Source: Hippasteria phrygiana (Eukaryota; Echinodermata; Asteroidea; Valvatida; Goniasteridae). From it: a stretch of 64,000 bases of DNA. The stretch is from positions 377,001 through 441,000 of the forward strand of contig JAZGUH010000379.1 of assembly GCA_037893225.1 (NCBI GenBank), in the 5' to 3' direction. Shown in pieces: positions 12,601 to 24,200 of this stretch. A model generated the notes under the pieces. That model was not told where the DNA came from, ran no database searches, and was given only the letters and a program-made list of their open reading frames with translations. The position numbers and the translations under genes were made by a program. Each line of letters opens with the position of its first letter. Positions within the stretch are counted from its first letter, which is position 1.

Positions 12601-15600
12601 TGACCCTTTCAGTTTGCATTTTCTAATGATTTTGTTTTTGTTTTTTTTTATTCAGTTTCTATTTATCCTGGGTTGCCCAATCGGTGCATTAGCAATGGTC
12701 TCCCTCAGATACCAGCTTTTGAAGTTAAATAAGTTTGAGTTTGAGAAGTGGGAAGAAAACCCTTGAGACAATTTTCCGAGCAAAATCCAATGCAGTTAGG
12801 TTAGACTGAACACCTTATCCACACAGTGCGCCCGAGACAGGAATCGAACCGGGGTCACTGCCTTTACCAGCATCAAATTTGTCATCTCAAATTTAAAAAA
12901 CATGCACTCAAGTGATTTAATTATTTTCAACCCTCTTGTTAAGTGCTTAATATTTCCCTCATTTTCTGTCAATTATTGCATGAATTGTATTTTTTTCGTT
13001 GCTACAATATAAGAAAGGTTTCTGTACAAATGCATTTTGTGATCTGTAGTGTTTGGAAATAGACAATAGTGTATTTTACATGTATAACTGTAGATATTAA
13101 AATTGGCTAACTTTTAATTGGGGCAATTTTTGGGGGGTTAAACAACTTGGAAATAAATATGTAACTAGAAGAAATCCAAGGTTTAAATCATGAATTCTAA
13201 ACTGGATTATTTTTAGCTGTGTACTATTATACAATGAATATTGACGGGATATTCAGTCAATGTGACGTAGTGCCATTTTTACATTGTGAATAATCTGGTG
13301 ATTAAAATGTGGAAATTATTGATAAGATTATGAGAAATAAAATCCTTGGTTCATGAAAGCGACAGTTTCATGTTCTTGATTCTCAGCCAGCTTGTATAGC
13401 TCTTGAGATTTGTTGTTGTATAGAAGTAAGACGTTGAGTTGACAATGTCTTCTGTTGCATGGGTGTTGTGCTAACCTTCCAGTGCATGGACATGTTTTGT
13501 TGCATAACCTTTCATCCACAGGGTACCTGTTGCCATGTATACATGTTAACAATTTTGTTACATGTACAGTGTATATCGGTCATTCCATAATTTTGGTGTC
13601 CCTGTTACACCTGACATATGTAATTTCCATCAAGTATCATTAAAATTGACTTCACACTATTTTTTTGCTTGTTTAGCAGGTACTTTGCTTTACATAATCA
13701 CTCTTGGAGATAGAAGGCATTAAAGATTGTGTCCTGAATTGCAAAATCTTATAAATGTCACTTTGTAACAGGGACACCAAAAATGTCACACTTTTGGACC
13801 CCAAATTTATAAAAAGATCCATACATGTACATGTATGTGTACATTGTAATGATCAAATGTCTATGGGTGTGTTCAGACAGTGTGACATTCCAGCAGGTTG
13901 AACGATCCATTGGGTTATTTTTTGTTTTCATAATATTTATCCAATGCGTTCACAAAGTTAACGCTGACTCGTTACAAGTTTATCCCAACAGGGCTTGCAT
14001 TTTATGAATAAATCTGCTGGGCCTAGGGCTAGTAGCTCAAGAAATTAACTAGATCGGAACAAAATGTCTAGGACGGGCACAAAAAACAGATGTACTTGGC
14101 AAGAAATGTGTACACAATCTGCATTGATGTGGGACACTCGTGCCATGGGGTGTTTTTTTCTGTGAGGTTTGTGCAACTGAGTTTTTAAGAATTATAAATA
14201 AATGAAATTACTAGACCACTGGACTTGTTGGTCATTGAAACCACAAGACCAACACTTAAATTAGTAGTGTCGGTCCAGTCAACCAGGGGCCAATTTCACG
14301 GCGAAGCACAACAAATATTCCACCCATGTCCCACATCACAACAGTCAAGAATCCAACTCACACACAGTGCCATGATATGGGCTCAATACCATGATGTAGG
14401 CTTACATTCAGTGCTATCTCATGGACTCTTATCTAGTGCCAATGTCTCATGTTCAATGCCATGGCATAAATTTGTATCCACTGCCAATGTCACGGGCTTA
14501 ACTACATGAGCTTATACATGCCATGCAATAGGCTCATCTTCTATCATCTTAGCGTCATACAAAGTCTTCCTCTGTAGGCATTTGGCAACTAGGCATGAGT
14601 GCATAACACTCCAATCAGTTCAGGGTCATTAGGAATACAGAAGCAGGGCCCTCAACATAAATGCACATACACATGTGATTTCAAAAATACTCCATTCCTG
14701 TCCTATCCAAAAATATTTGTTTAGGTTTTGTTGAAAATCCATCCAAGTAACGGAGGGGAATTGCAAAAAGACAAGTAATAGTTCAATTTGGTGAAAAATA
14801 TTAGACTAGGAAAATATAACGGAGAGTGGGCAAAATATTAGAGGGGGAACATCAGAATGACTGGATATTTTCATTCAGTTAAAATGGAATAGTTTAAGAT
14901 TGGAAAAATATATCCACAAACACGTCTCATTATTTTGTGGCCAGCTAAATGGAAAATAAGTTTGAAAGCTCCCAACAGGCGTGTGTTCACAGTCAAGCCG
15001 ACTTTTAGAGGAACAAGGGACAAGAAAAGTCTCATGATGTCATCAAAGTCCTGGAAATGTGATTGAGAAATGTCCTTCAGAATCCCTCCTGCATGCTAAC
15101 CACCCCCCACCCATTCTGTCCCATCAAGGCCACAGCTCAGGTGATGAACAAGCTAGCACCAGCAACGCATCGCATGCCAGCAGCACCAACGGTGCCCCTA
15201 GGGAGAAGGGAGCAGGTGCTGCCAAGAAGGAGAATGTATGTCAGGTCTGTGAGGGTCTGGGAGAGTTGTTGCTGTGTGAGGGAGGATGCTGCGGTGCATT
15301 TCATCTGGATTGTATCGGACTACAGACCACACCAACTGGGACCTTCAAATGTGATGAATGCATATCTGGTAGGTACAAAAAGCCAGCCACCCGTTTCATG
15401 ACCCAGGCATGCAACTTTTCCTCGGATCAGCTGATTTCCTCTTTTTTCACATCACACTTATGCCATTGAAAATTGAAAAACCTGTACAAAGTCTTGTAAA
15501 GATTGGAATTTCCTAATTTTTTGTTAAATCCAAGTTGCATGCCTGACGACCCCTTAATTAAGTCCATACACTTAGGATTACTATTAACTTTCTGATCCAG

Positions 15601-18229
15601 TATGACCAAGTATAATGTACGTACATCTATCTGTGTAGTTTGAAGGTGTGTTACATCACCTGAGATGTCCTAGGTACATCACTGAAAGGGTTCATTAACA
15701 GCAACTTGCAGCAAGAGACATTAATTGACTAACGGTTGGTTCAACCTGGCTTTGAACGTCTAGGTGCATGGATACAATTTTCAGATGCTGGTATATACAC
15801 CAAATCAAAATGGCTGATACAGGACTCCAGAATGCTCTGTAGTGCTTTCTGGGTGAGATTAGTGTAACTCGTTAGAAAAGTGACCACCAGACTTGTAGTC
15901 ATGGAAACCACTCAACTAGGGCCTAAATTCATGGCTGCTTATCCTAAGCAAAGAATTCACACTAACTGTAGCAGAAAAATCTGAACGTTCAATAAGCCAG
16001 TTCGGTATTTCAACTGCGCATGTGTACAATGACATTTTATCCCGAATGACCCGCGTGACCATGCAAAAGGTGGTCGCACAACGCGCACGTGTTAAATTCA
16101 ATCAGAATGGGCATTCGCGTAACATGGCGTGACATTACGTCAGCAATTTTATCCCGAATAACCTTTGACCTTTGAGATACCGAACTGGCTTATTAGTGCA
16201 GAATTTTCCTTAAAGCGCAGAATAGTGACTGTAAGTAAAAAAAACTTCCGTTAGCAGAGCCATAAAAGTGGCCATGGTACTAGACATGGAACACGAATCC
16301 AATGGGTATCTCTGTATCTTGGTAGTTGGTACCCTGGATTACTGGCAATTGGAAAAAAAGATCAGCTTCACTGTCCATGGCCAAAGTAGGCTTTCAGACA
16401 ACCTTCAACGGCTTCCTTGCAGATGTCCTAATCCTATAAGTATTTTATTCGACATCATTGATAATTATTCTGTGATTCAATTGCTCTAGGAGTTCACTCC
16501 TGCTTCATGTGTAAGGCAGGTGACAAGGATGTCAAACGATGCCATGTTCCGATCTGTGGCAAGTATTACCACGAGAAATGCGTCAAGACGTTTGCTCAGA
16601 CACGGATTGACAGCCGTGGGTTTACCTGCCCACTACATATCTGCACCTCGTGCTTTGCTGATAACCCCAAGAACCTGAAAGCTAGTAAAGGTTGGTCCAC
16701 TCTATCTAATGCTCATGGTACTATTTCCCCCCATGGTGCTATTTCCCCCCATGGTGCTATTTCCCCCCATGGTGCTATTTCCCCCCATGGTGCTATTTCC
16801 CCACATGGTGCTATTCCCCCCATGGTGCTATTTTCCCCCATGGTGCTATTTTCCCCCATGGTGCTATTTTCCCCCATGGTGCTATTTTCCCCCATGGTGC
16901 TATTTTCCCCCATGGTGCTATTTTTCCCCCATGGTGCTGTTTCCCCCATGGTGCTGTTTCCCCCATGGTGCTGTTTCCCCCATTGTACTATGGTACTGGT
17001 TCCTTTTTGGAGCCGAGTTTTTCTTAATATAGTGACGGTCGGGATCTAGTTGTCGTTATACTAGTCACCATAATTTAATTTTGAATAAGATATAAAAGGC
17101 AAGGGGAGTAGTATTAAGCTGCAATTAAAAATGTTCCACAGTGATCGAAGGACAGACCAAACAATTAAAAACAACAAATCTAATCAACTAATATAATTTA
17201 GGAATTCTGACGCAGTTTACTAAATTATTTAAAAAGCATCTTTTGTATTTTGATGTGATCGTAATGCCCAGGGGTGGATCTAGAGGGGGGTTGTGGGGGT
17301 ATACCACTAGTCCATACACTGTACCGGTATAGGCGGGTACAACCCCTCCCTAAATGAAAGGCTAGATCCGCCCCTGATGCCCCCTGTTAGCCCATTAACC
17401 CGCCCCGTAAATACAACGTACTATAAATCTTCATGGAGAAGGTAAAACTTCTGACACACTGATACCAATATTGGCACAGACTGCATAATCATTTGAATTG
17501 GAATCTGTGAGTCAAACTTTGTGTCAGAAGCCCTCTGTTGTTACTGTGTCCTGATACGCCATCACCAAACTGCTGTTTCCTGTTGCAGGTCGTTTAGTAC
17601 GCTGTGTACGTTGCCCTACATCGTTCCATGCCAGTGACAGCTGTATAGCAGCAGGTAGCATAAGTCTAGCCTCCAACGCCATTGTGTGCAGTAGACACTT
17701 CAAACCAATCAAGACCCAGAAGCACCATGCTCGTGTTAGCGTTAGTTGGTGTTTCATATGTTCCATAGGTAAGCACAGTATTGATTAGTTTCAATCTGAA
17801 AGTTTACTGTTTATAAAAGATGGTACCAGTACAATCTTCCTGAGAAATATTTCCATCTGAAATGCTGTCATCTTCGTGAGAAATGTATCTGAAAACGCTG
17901 TGGCTTATTTGGATTTCAACAATTGAAAAAAGCACTGTATAATTGTATAATTGTGGGTTCAAGACCGGCTGGGGTCATGGTGCTTGTGTCCTTGAGCAAG
18001 GCACTTTGTCACAGGTTGCTTCTCTCCACCCAGGAGTAAATGGGTACCTGTGAGGGCAGTGATGGTTTTGTGTTTGATTAATAGCCCGTGTGCGCTTAAA
18101 ATAGCAGCCGGGGCTGTATACTCCCCAGGGAGCTGAGAAGGTTTCAGGAATGATTAATAGGCCCGATGACTAGGGGTAATAATATCTGTAAAGTGCTTTG
18201 ATCTTGCTAAAAGCGCTATATAAGAACCT

Positions 18230-18273
<44 letters not shown>

Positions 18274-21200
18274 AATTTGCACAGAATCACTGTTACAACA
18301 GAACAATTTGTCACTGTTTTCTCGTGGCTCCAATAATGGATTTTGTGCTCAGACTTCAACAGGCTTGCTATTCCATGTTGAATCCCACAAAATACGAACA
18401 CCGTTTTTCACTGTGTTGTGAGCTCTATCAATGCTATATCATACCTTCAGTCACAGAAATTAAGTTATGATTTGATTATAATGATGCTTTGGAGAAGGTT
18501 TTGTGTTTTAGATGATTTCCAGTTTGTTTGGAATTCATTTCTAACCAACATTTTTTCACGACTTAGTTCTATTTTGGAGAAACGATGTTTGCACTGTTAT
18601 CTCATGCTCTCTCGACAAGTTCCTTCTATTGCCCAACAAAAACAGCGCCCTCTATCTTGCTTGATTAAATTTGAAAGATTTTTTTTAAATTGAGAACCAC
18701 CTTCTTTTGACTTAAAATGAAAACAAACATTCAGATCTTCACATTCATTCAGATCTTGCTTCTAAGACATGATTTTGTGAATTATAATCAATTGTGGCTT
18801 CCCTTTTGTCTTGACTTCAGGTGGTGATCTGATATGCTGTGATAGCTGTCCCGCTGCGTTCCATGCATCATGCATCGGATACACCTCAGTGCCGGAAGGT
18901 AACTGGTACTGTCGAGACTGCAGCAATGGTAAACGACCTCGATATAGTGACATCGTCTGGGTCAAGCTGGGAAATTACAGGTTTGTCCACAAATTCTTGA
19001 TATTGATCACGGTAAATGACCTTAATTGGCACTGGAGATTTTTGCCTGAATTCTGCAATTTTTATATTCAAGACATATTGTTGTTTAGTACTGCTATACT
19101 GAACAGTTTTTTGTGGATGTCATGAGGTTCGTTACTGCGGTGTTCTACTTTTTAGGAAATGTACTTATAGTCCAAAATTAGTGGAATTAAATTACAATTG
19201 TTGTTTTATTTCCATTAGATGGTGGCCGGCCCAGGTTTGCAATCCTCGTAACGTTCCCACCAACATCCAAGACATGAATCACCAAGTAGGAGAATTCCCC
19301 GTTCAGTTCTTTGGGTCACATGACTACTTCTGGACCCATCAAGGGCGTGTCTTTGCTTACTATGAGGGGGATAAAGGAAGCAAGGAGAATGCTGCTACCA
19401 AAGGGTTAGCAGCGGTTTTCAAGGCAGGTAGGTCACAAATATTGCTGTTGGACTTGAAAAAGCTTGCAGAAATGCACTTTTTAACCCAATGTTGTGTGCT
19501 TGGCAAAAGGGCATAATCGGGGGTGGGAGTGTTAGGCGTCAAAACAACCACCACTCCCCAACTCTTAGGCAATATTTTATTTGCTTTTTATAAGAACAAA
19601 TGTGGGTAGTTGAGTGGCACCACAAACCAAGGAAGAGTATCAACCTCCCCTCCAATCCCCCACCCCCACTATAACCCCACACCCTACTCCCCAACCCCCA
19701 CCCACACCCTACTCCCCAACCCCCCACCCACACCCTACTCCCCAACCCCCTACCCACACCCTACTCCCCAACCCCCCACCCACACCCTACTCCCCAACCC
19801 CCCACGCACACCCTACTCCCCAACCCCCCACATACGTGTCAAATGTCACGTGACAAAAATGTTTGAATGTTGGACAAGCCTTGGTGTTCCTTGATAGAAA
19901 CTTCACATCAGAAACATTGCCCCTGGTCTCTGCCTAATAATCCCATATACAATTGAATTTTCTGATACAAATGTTCATCATCAAGTTCCTAATTCCAGGC
20001 CTCTGACAAAATATTCAAATGTTTCAGCGCATTTCCTGCTCTGGTATTGATTTCATTGTAATATTGTTGACTTGACCAGCCCTTCACGAGGCAGCTGAGA
20101 AGTACAAGCAGTGGAAAGGTTTCCGGGAACAGAAGGAGGCGAGAGAACTGGAGAACAGTAGCAAGAAACCACGACCGTTCAAATACATCAAGGTTGGTTA
20201 ACTACAGCTTGATTGACTTAACACGACAATTAAGTAAACTTGACTCGTGGATTGTTACCCATGCAGAAGTGTGTAAATATCTCCATGGGGACATAAGCAC
20301 CATGATCTCATGACTGGGCTGAAACCCACAATCTGTAGAATTATCCAAAAGTTTTTGTGTTTTTTAATGCTCCAGACATTAAACCAAGGTCCACTGTTGC
20401 TGACTATCCAGTCCATTACCAGTGACAGTTTCTTTATATTTCAATTTCTGATTCCCTCCATCTTCACAGACCAATAAACCAGTAGGCCGTGTCCAGATGC
20501 CACCCTTTGACATATCCCAGTGTCAGCCATGTGACTGCAAACCGACCAGTGACAACCCTTGCGGCAAAGACAGCGATTGTCTGAATCGAATCCTCCTGAT
20601 TGAGTGTCACGCCCTCGTGTGCCCGGCTGGGGAGAAGTGTCAGAATCAACGCTTCCAGAAGAGAGAGTATCCAGAATCACGACCAGAGAAGATGGGCAAA
20701 CGGGGCTGGGGTTTGATAGCACAGGTGGACATTAAGAAGGTACAGGCCTCAGCTTTTTATGTGTAGATTCCTGAGTTGTCTATGCTTCTTCAGGAGGTTG
20801 GCAGTAAATTACAGGAGCGAGAAACCTCTTGTCTATAGCAGAAATGCCAATTAAAAGAAAGATGTACATAATGAATCCAAATGTTTAAGGTAGTTTATCA
20901 CTGTACCTTGATTCATCTTAACCAAGCAGCTGATGTCTCCATTATTGGACAAAAATTCATCCCTGATATAAACTCTAACCAACCAACAAATTTTGGCAAA
21001 TACCCCTCGTCTTCACCCAATGCAACCCATATGTACACTCTAGACTGAGTGGGGAAAAAGCAAGAATTAACATGCATTCCATATAACTTTTTTAAAGCTC
21101 AGCCTTTGTTTCATTTCTTTCATTCCAGGGCGATTTTGTCAATGAGTACGTCGGAGAACTTGTAGACGAAGAAGAATGTCGGGAGCGCATCCGTCAAGCC

Positions 21201-24200
21201 CACGACAACAACATCAGTGACTTCTACTTCCTGACATTAGACAAAGATCGTATCATCGACGCCGGACCCAAAGGAAACTTATCACGGTTTATGAATCATT
21301 GTTGTCAACCAAACTGTGAGACGCAGAAATGGACCGTGAATGGCGACACGCGGGTTGGACTTTTTGCCATCTGTGATATTGCTAGCAGTAAGTTTTTGTA
21401 TTTTTCAGAATAATTTAATGATTAAATGAGACGCAAGTGTTGAAATATTTTTTCACTTAAAAGGACCACAGTTAATTCCTTTACGATTGATTTTACTGTG
21501 CTGTCATCATTAAATTTAATTAAATTGTATTATTTTAATAGCGTTATCCTAAATCTAGGTTTGACATTAATAACTTTGCAAGTTGTGTATAGATAATCGG
21601 ACCTATTATTGTGACCGAAAATGAAGTTCCAGAAATCACCTACTTACTGTGGACAGCCACTATCTGTCCTGAATATATCATACAAACTGCAAAACCTGTC
21701 TAAAGTGGACACTTTATTTAAACACCACTTTTGTCATGTTTGACTCTGTATTTCTTTTCTAGAAATGGAGTTAACATTCAACTACAACCTGGACAGCTTA
21801 GGGAATGAGAAGAAACGCTGTGAGTGTGGTGCCTCCAACTGTAGTGGTTTCATCGGCGTCAGGCCAAAGGTCAGCGCACTATTTTGAATTGAAATTTCAA
21901 ATCGTGCAAATCTTTACTGATTACGAAGATTGCACTGTAGGGTATTTAGGACAAAATAATCTCTTCAAGGGATTTTTTCAATAAGTAAATATTCAAAACA
22001 TTGGCTAGTTTAGAACTTTGAAAGGTTTTCAGTCAGTTTCATTCATATTGACATTTGTAGATATTTGATTGATTATACTTTTATTGAAATTAGAGCATCA
22101 GTATCGGCATCTGAAAAAGAGTTCCAAAACGATGAGCATGCATAATTTAATTTCTAAAAACAAAATGGAATAAGAAATATGTTTCTTTTTCTTTGGGCAG
22201 ACTGCCGCAGCGGAAGTCCAAGCTGAAAAGTACAAGAAAGCAGCTGACAGGAAGAAACTCAAACGACGCAAACGCAAGTTGAAGATAGTTGCTAAGGTGC
22301 ACCATGATGACGTGTGCTTCAGATGCGGGGAGGGAGGCGAGCTAGTCATGTGTGACCACAAGAGCTGTCCCAAGGCCTACTGCCTAGGATGCCTGAAGCT
22401 TACTAAACCACCTCATGGTAAGATATCAAAGGGATGATTGTACTCAAACCAAATTCGGATGGATTATGGAAAGAATGTGTTGGGAGATTCATAGCACATT
22501 GGATTAATCCTAACTCCTTACATCATTTTTTTATGTTAAAGCTAGATATAACCGGAATCCTCCAAGGTCCTCCAGTGTTTGTTGCTGGGGACCACTTTTT
22601 TAATCCTGCAAAATCATCTAGTGGGTTTTGGATAAACACCCCAGTAACCTCAATCCTCCAGCACCAGATTGGTCCTGATGACCCGGATCCTCCATTTTCC
22701 TCCAGAGGCAAAATCCTCTAATGCCCTCAATCCTGCAAAATCCTCCGATGCTTCAACTTCCGAAGACCCTCAATCCTCCAAATTCCACCATTTGGGAAAG
22801 AGGATTTGGGAGTATTTGGGAAGGTTAGGGTTAATAGAAATGTTTCAAAATGTAGCATGTTGTGGTCAAGTGCACTGGACCCAAGATGTGGGTGGTACTA
22901 GAGATTGTTCGAGTCTGGTAGAGTCATGGGGCTTGTGTCGTTGAGTCACCGACACTTTGACATAAATTGCTTATCTCCACCCACTAGTAATTGGGTGCCT
23001 GGTTTCATGAATGATTAACCTCTTTAACCCTGACAGCCCAAGCCTTTTTACTGGAATCCTTCCCTAACCACACAAACTCCAACACTGTGTAGTAAACCAA
23101 TGGCACATTCTTTGTACTTAGACAAAATCAGGGCATCAAGTCCCATGCAAAGTGATGGTGCCAAGGCTCTACAGTACCCAATCACACAAAATTCAACACA
23201 AAGGGGTGTTTGATTTTGGCAGGTTAGGGAAGGTTAGGGTTAATACGGATGACAGCCATGGCCACAGTTTGAAAATAAGACCACTTGACTGGTTGTCTTC
23301 AATAAGCGCATTCTTTTACATATTCAATCCATTGTTTGCATTACGCATGGCTGCACAAGCCCATATTGGCATACCAGCACCCCATTAACACTTTGACTGC
23401 TGACTACGAGTATATTCGTAGTGACGGGTGTACCGGATTCTGCCACTACGAGTATACTCGTAGTGAACTAAACGCTATTGTTATGGTAATTGAATACTCT
23501 GGCATCACCGAAGACGCATCAAATACGCTGCTGGCAGTATGAGTACATCAATGTATGGAATGGTTGTGATCGATAGAGACAGCTTGAAAGCACCTCATCA
23601 GTATGGACGCATGTGCTGTATGTCCAGATTGCACAATGGCAATGTGGTGGCGCCCTATAAATTATGGCTGGCAGTCAACATGTTAATAACAGCCAGACAG
23701 AAGAGGTTAATAGGTCTGATGAGCAGGGGTAACAATGTAGCACATCGAGCATCATGATCATAGTGGATATGTCCCCTTTTATAAATGTTCACTTGATTAT
23801 TCTCAATGTGATACATATTTAGGTAAATGGATCTGTCCTTGGCACCACTGTGATGAATGTGGTAAGTTGGCTACACAGCTCTGCGAAGAGTGTCCTAACT
23901 CCTACTGCAATTGCCACACTGAAGGTAACATCTCTGTCGTCAAGGAGATGAGACTGTGCAAAGACCATGACGATGAGGATCAAGAGCAGTTGGTGATGCA
24001 GAGACGTCTCAAAGGGGAACTACGGGAGTTGGAGAAGAAACAGAAGGATGAAGAGGAAGCAATGAGAAGGAAGAAACTCGCCAAGAAAGAGAAGAAGATG
24101 ATGAAGAAGGAGAAGATAAAATCCAAGGAGAGACGAAGAGAACGAAAGAAAGAAAAGCGAGGAGAAAAAACTGATAAAAAAATGGGAACAGAGGCTGGAA

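Larger units (their letters stand above)
9223..15128 (+). other. NSD: Large NSD intron (5.9 kb)
   Basis: No conserved exon was found. It contains a fold-back MITE (11936-12043), a tRNA-like B-box fragment near 12838, a decayed coding-like stretch at 10390-10710, degenerate repeats at 14335-14540, and AT-rich unique sequence. Undetected small linker exons are possible, because this part of NSD proteins is not conserved. Confidence 0.6.
22880..23740 (+). mobile_element. SINE (ATT-tailed family) interrupted by two later insertions
   Basis: The left part (about 22895-23020) shares GTGTCGTTGAG, TTGCTTATCTCCACCCA and GGTTTCATGAATGATTAA with the SINE at 17945-18272. The continuation GGTTAATAGGTCTGATGAG lies about 690 bases further on (about 23705-23740). 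Between them are two TTAA-flanked elements (23028-23239 and 23389-23682), so the SINE looks older than both insertions. The ATT tail is missing. Confidence 0.6.

Noticed and set aside
16715..16985. CRISPR-like array or repetitive protein gene
   Set aside because: Units are directly joined with no unique spacers, the context is a eukaryotic intron, and open frames occur in every forward frame because of the repeat itself.
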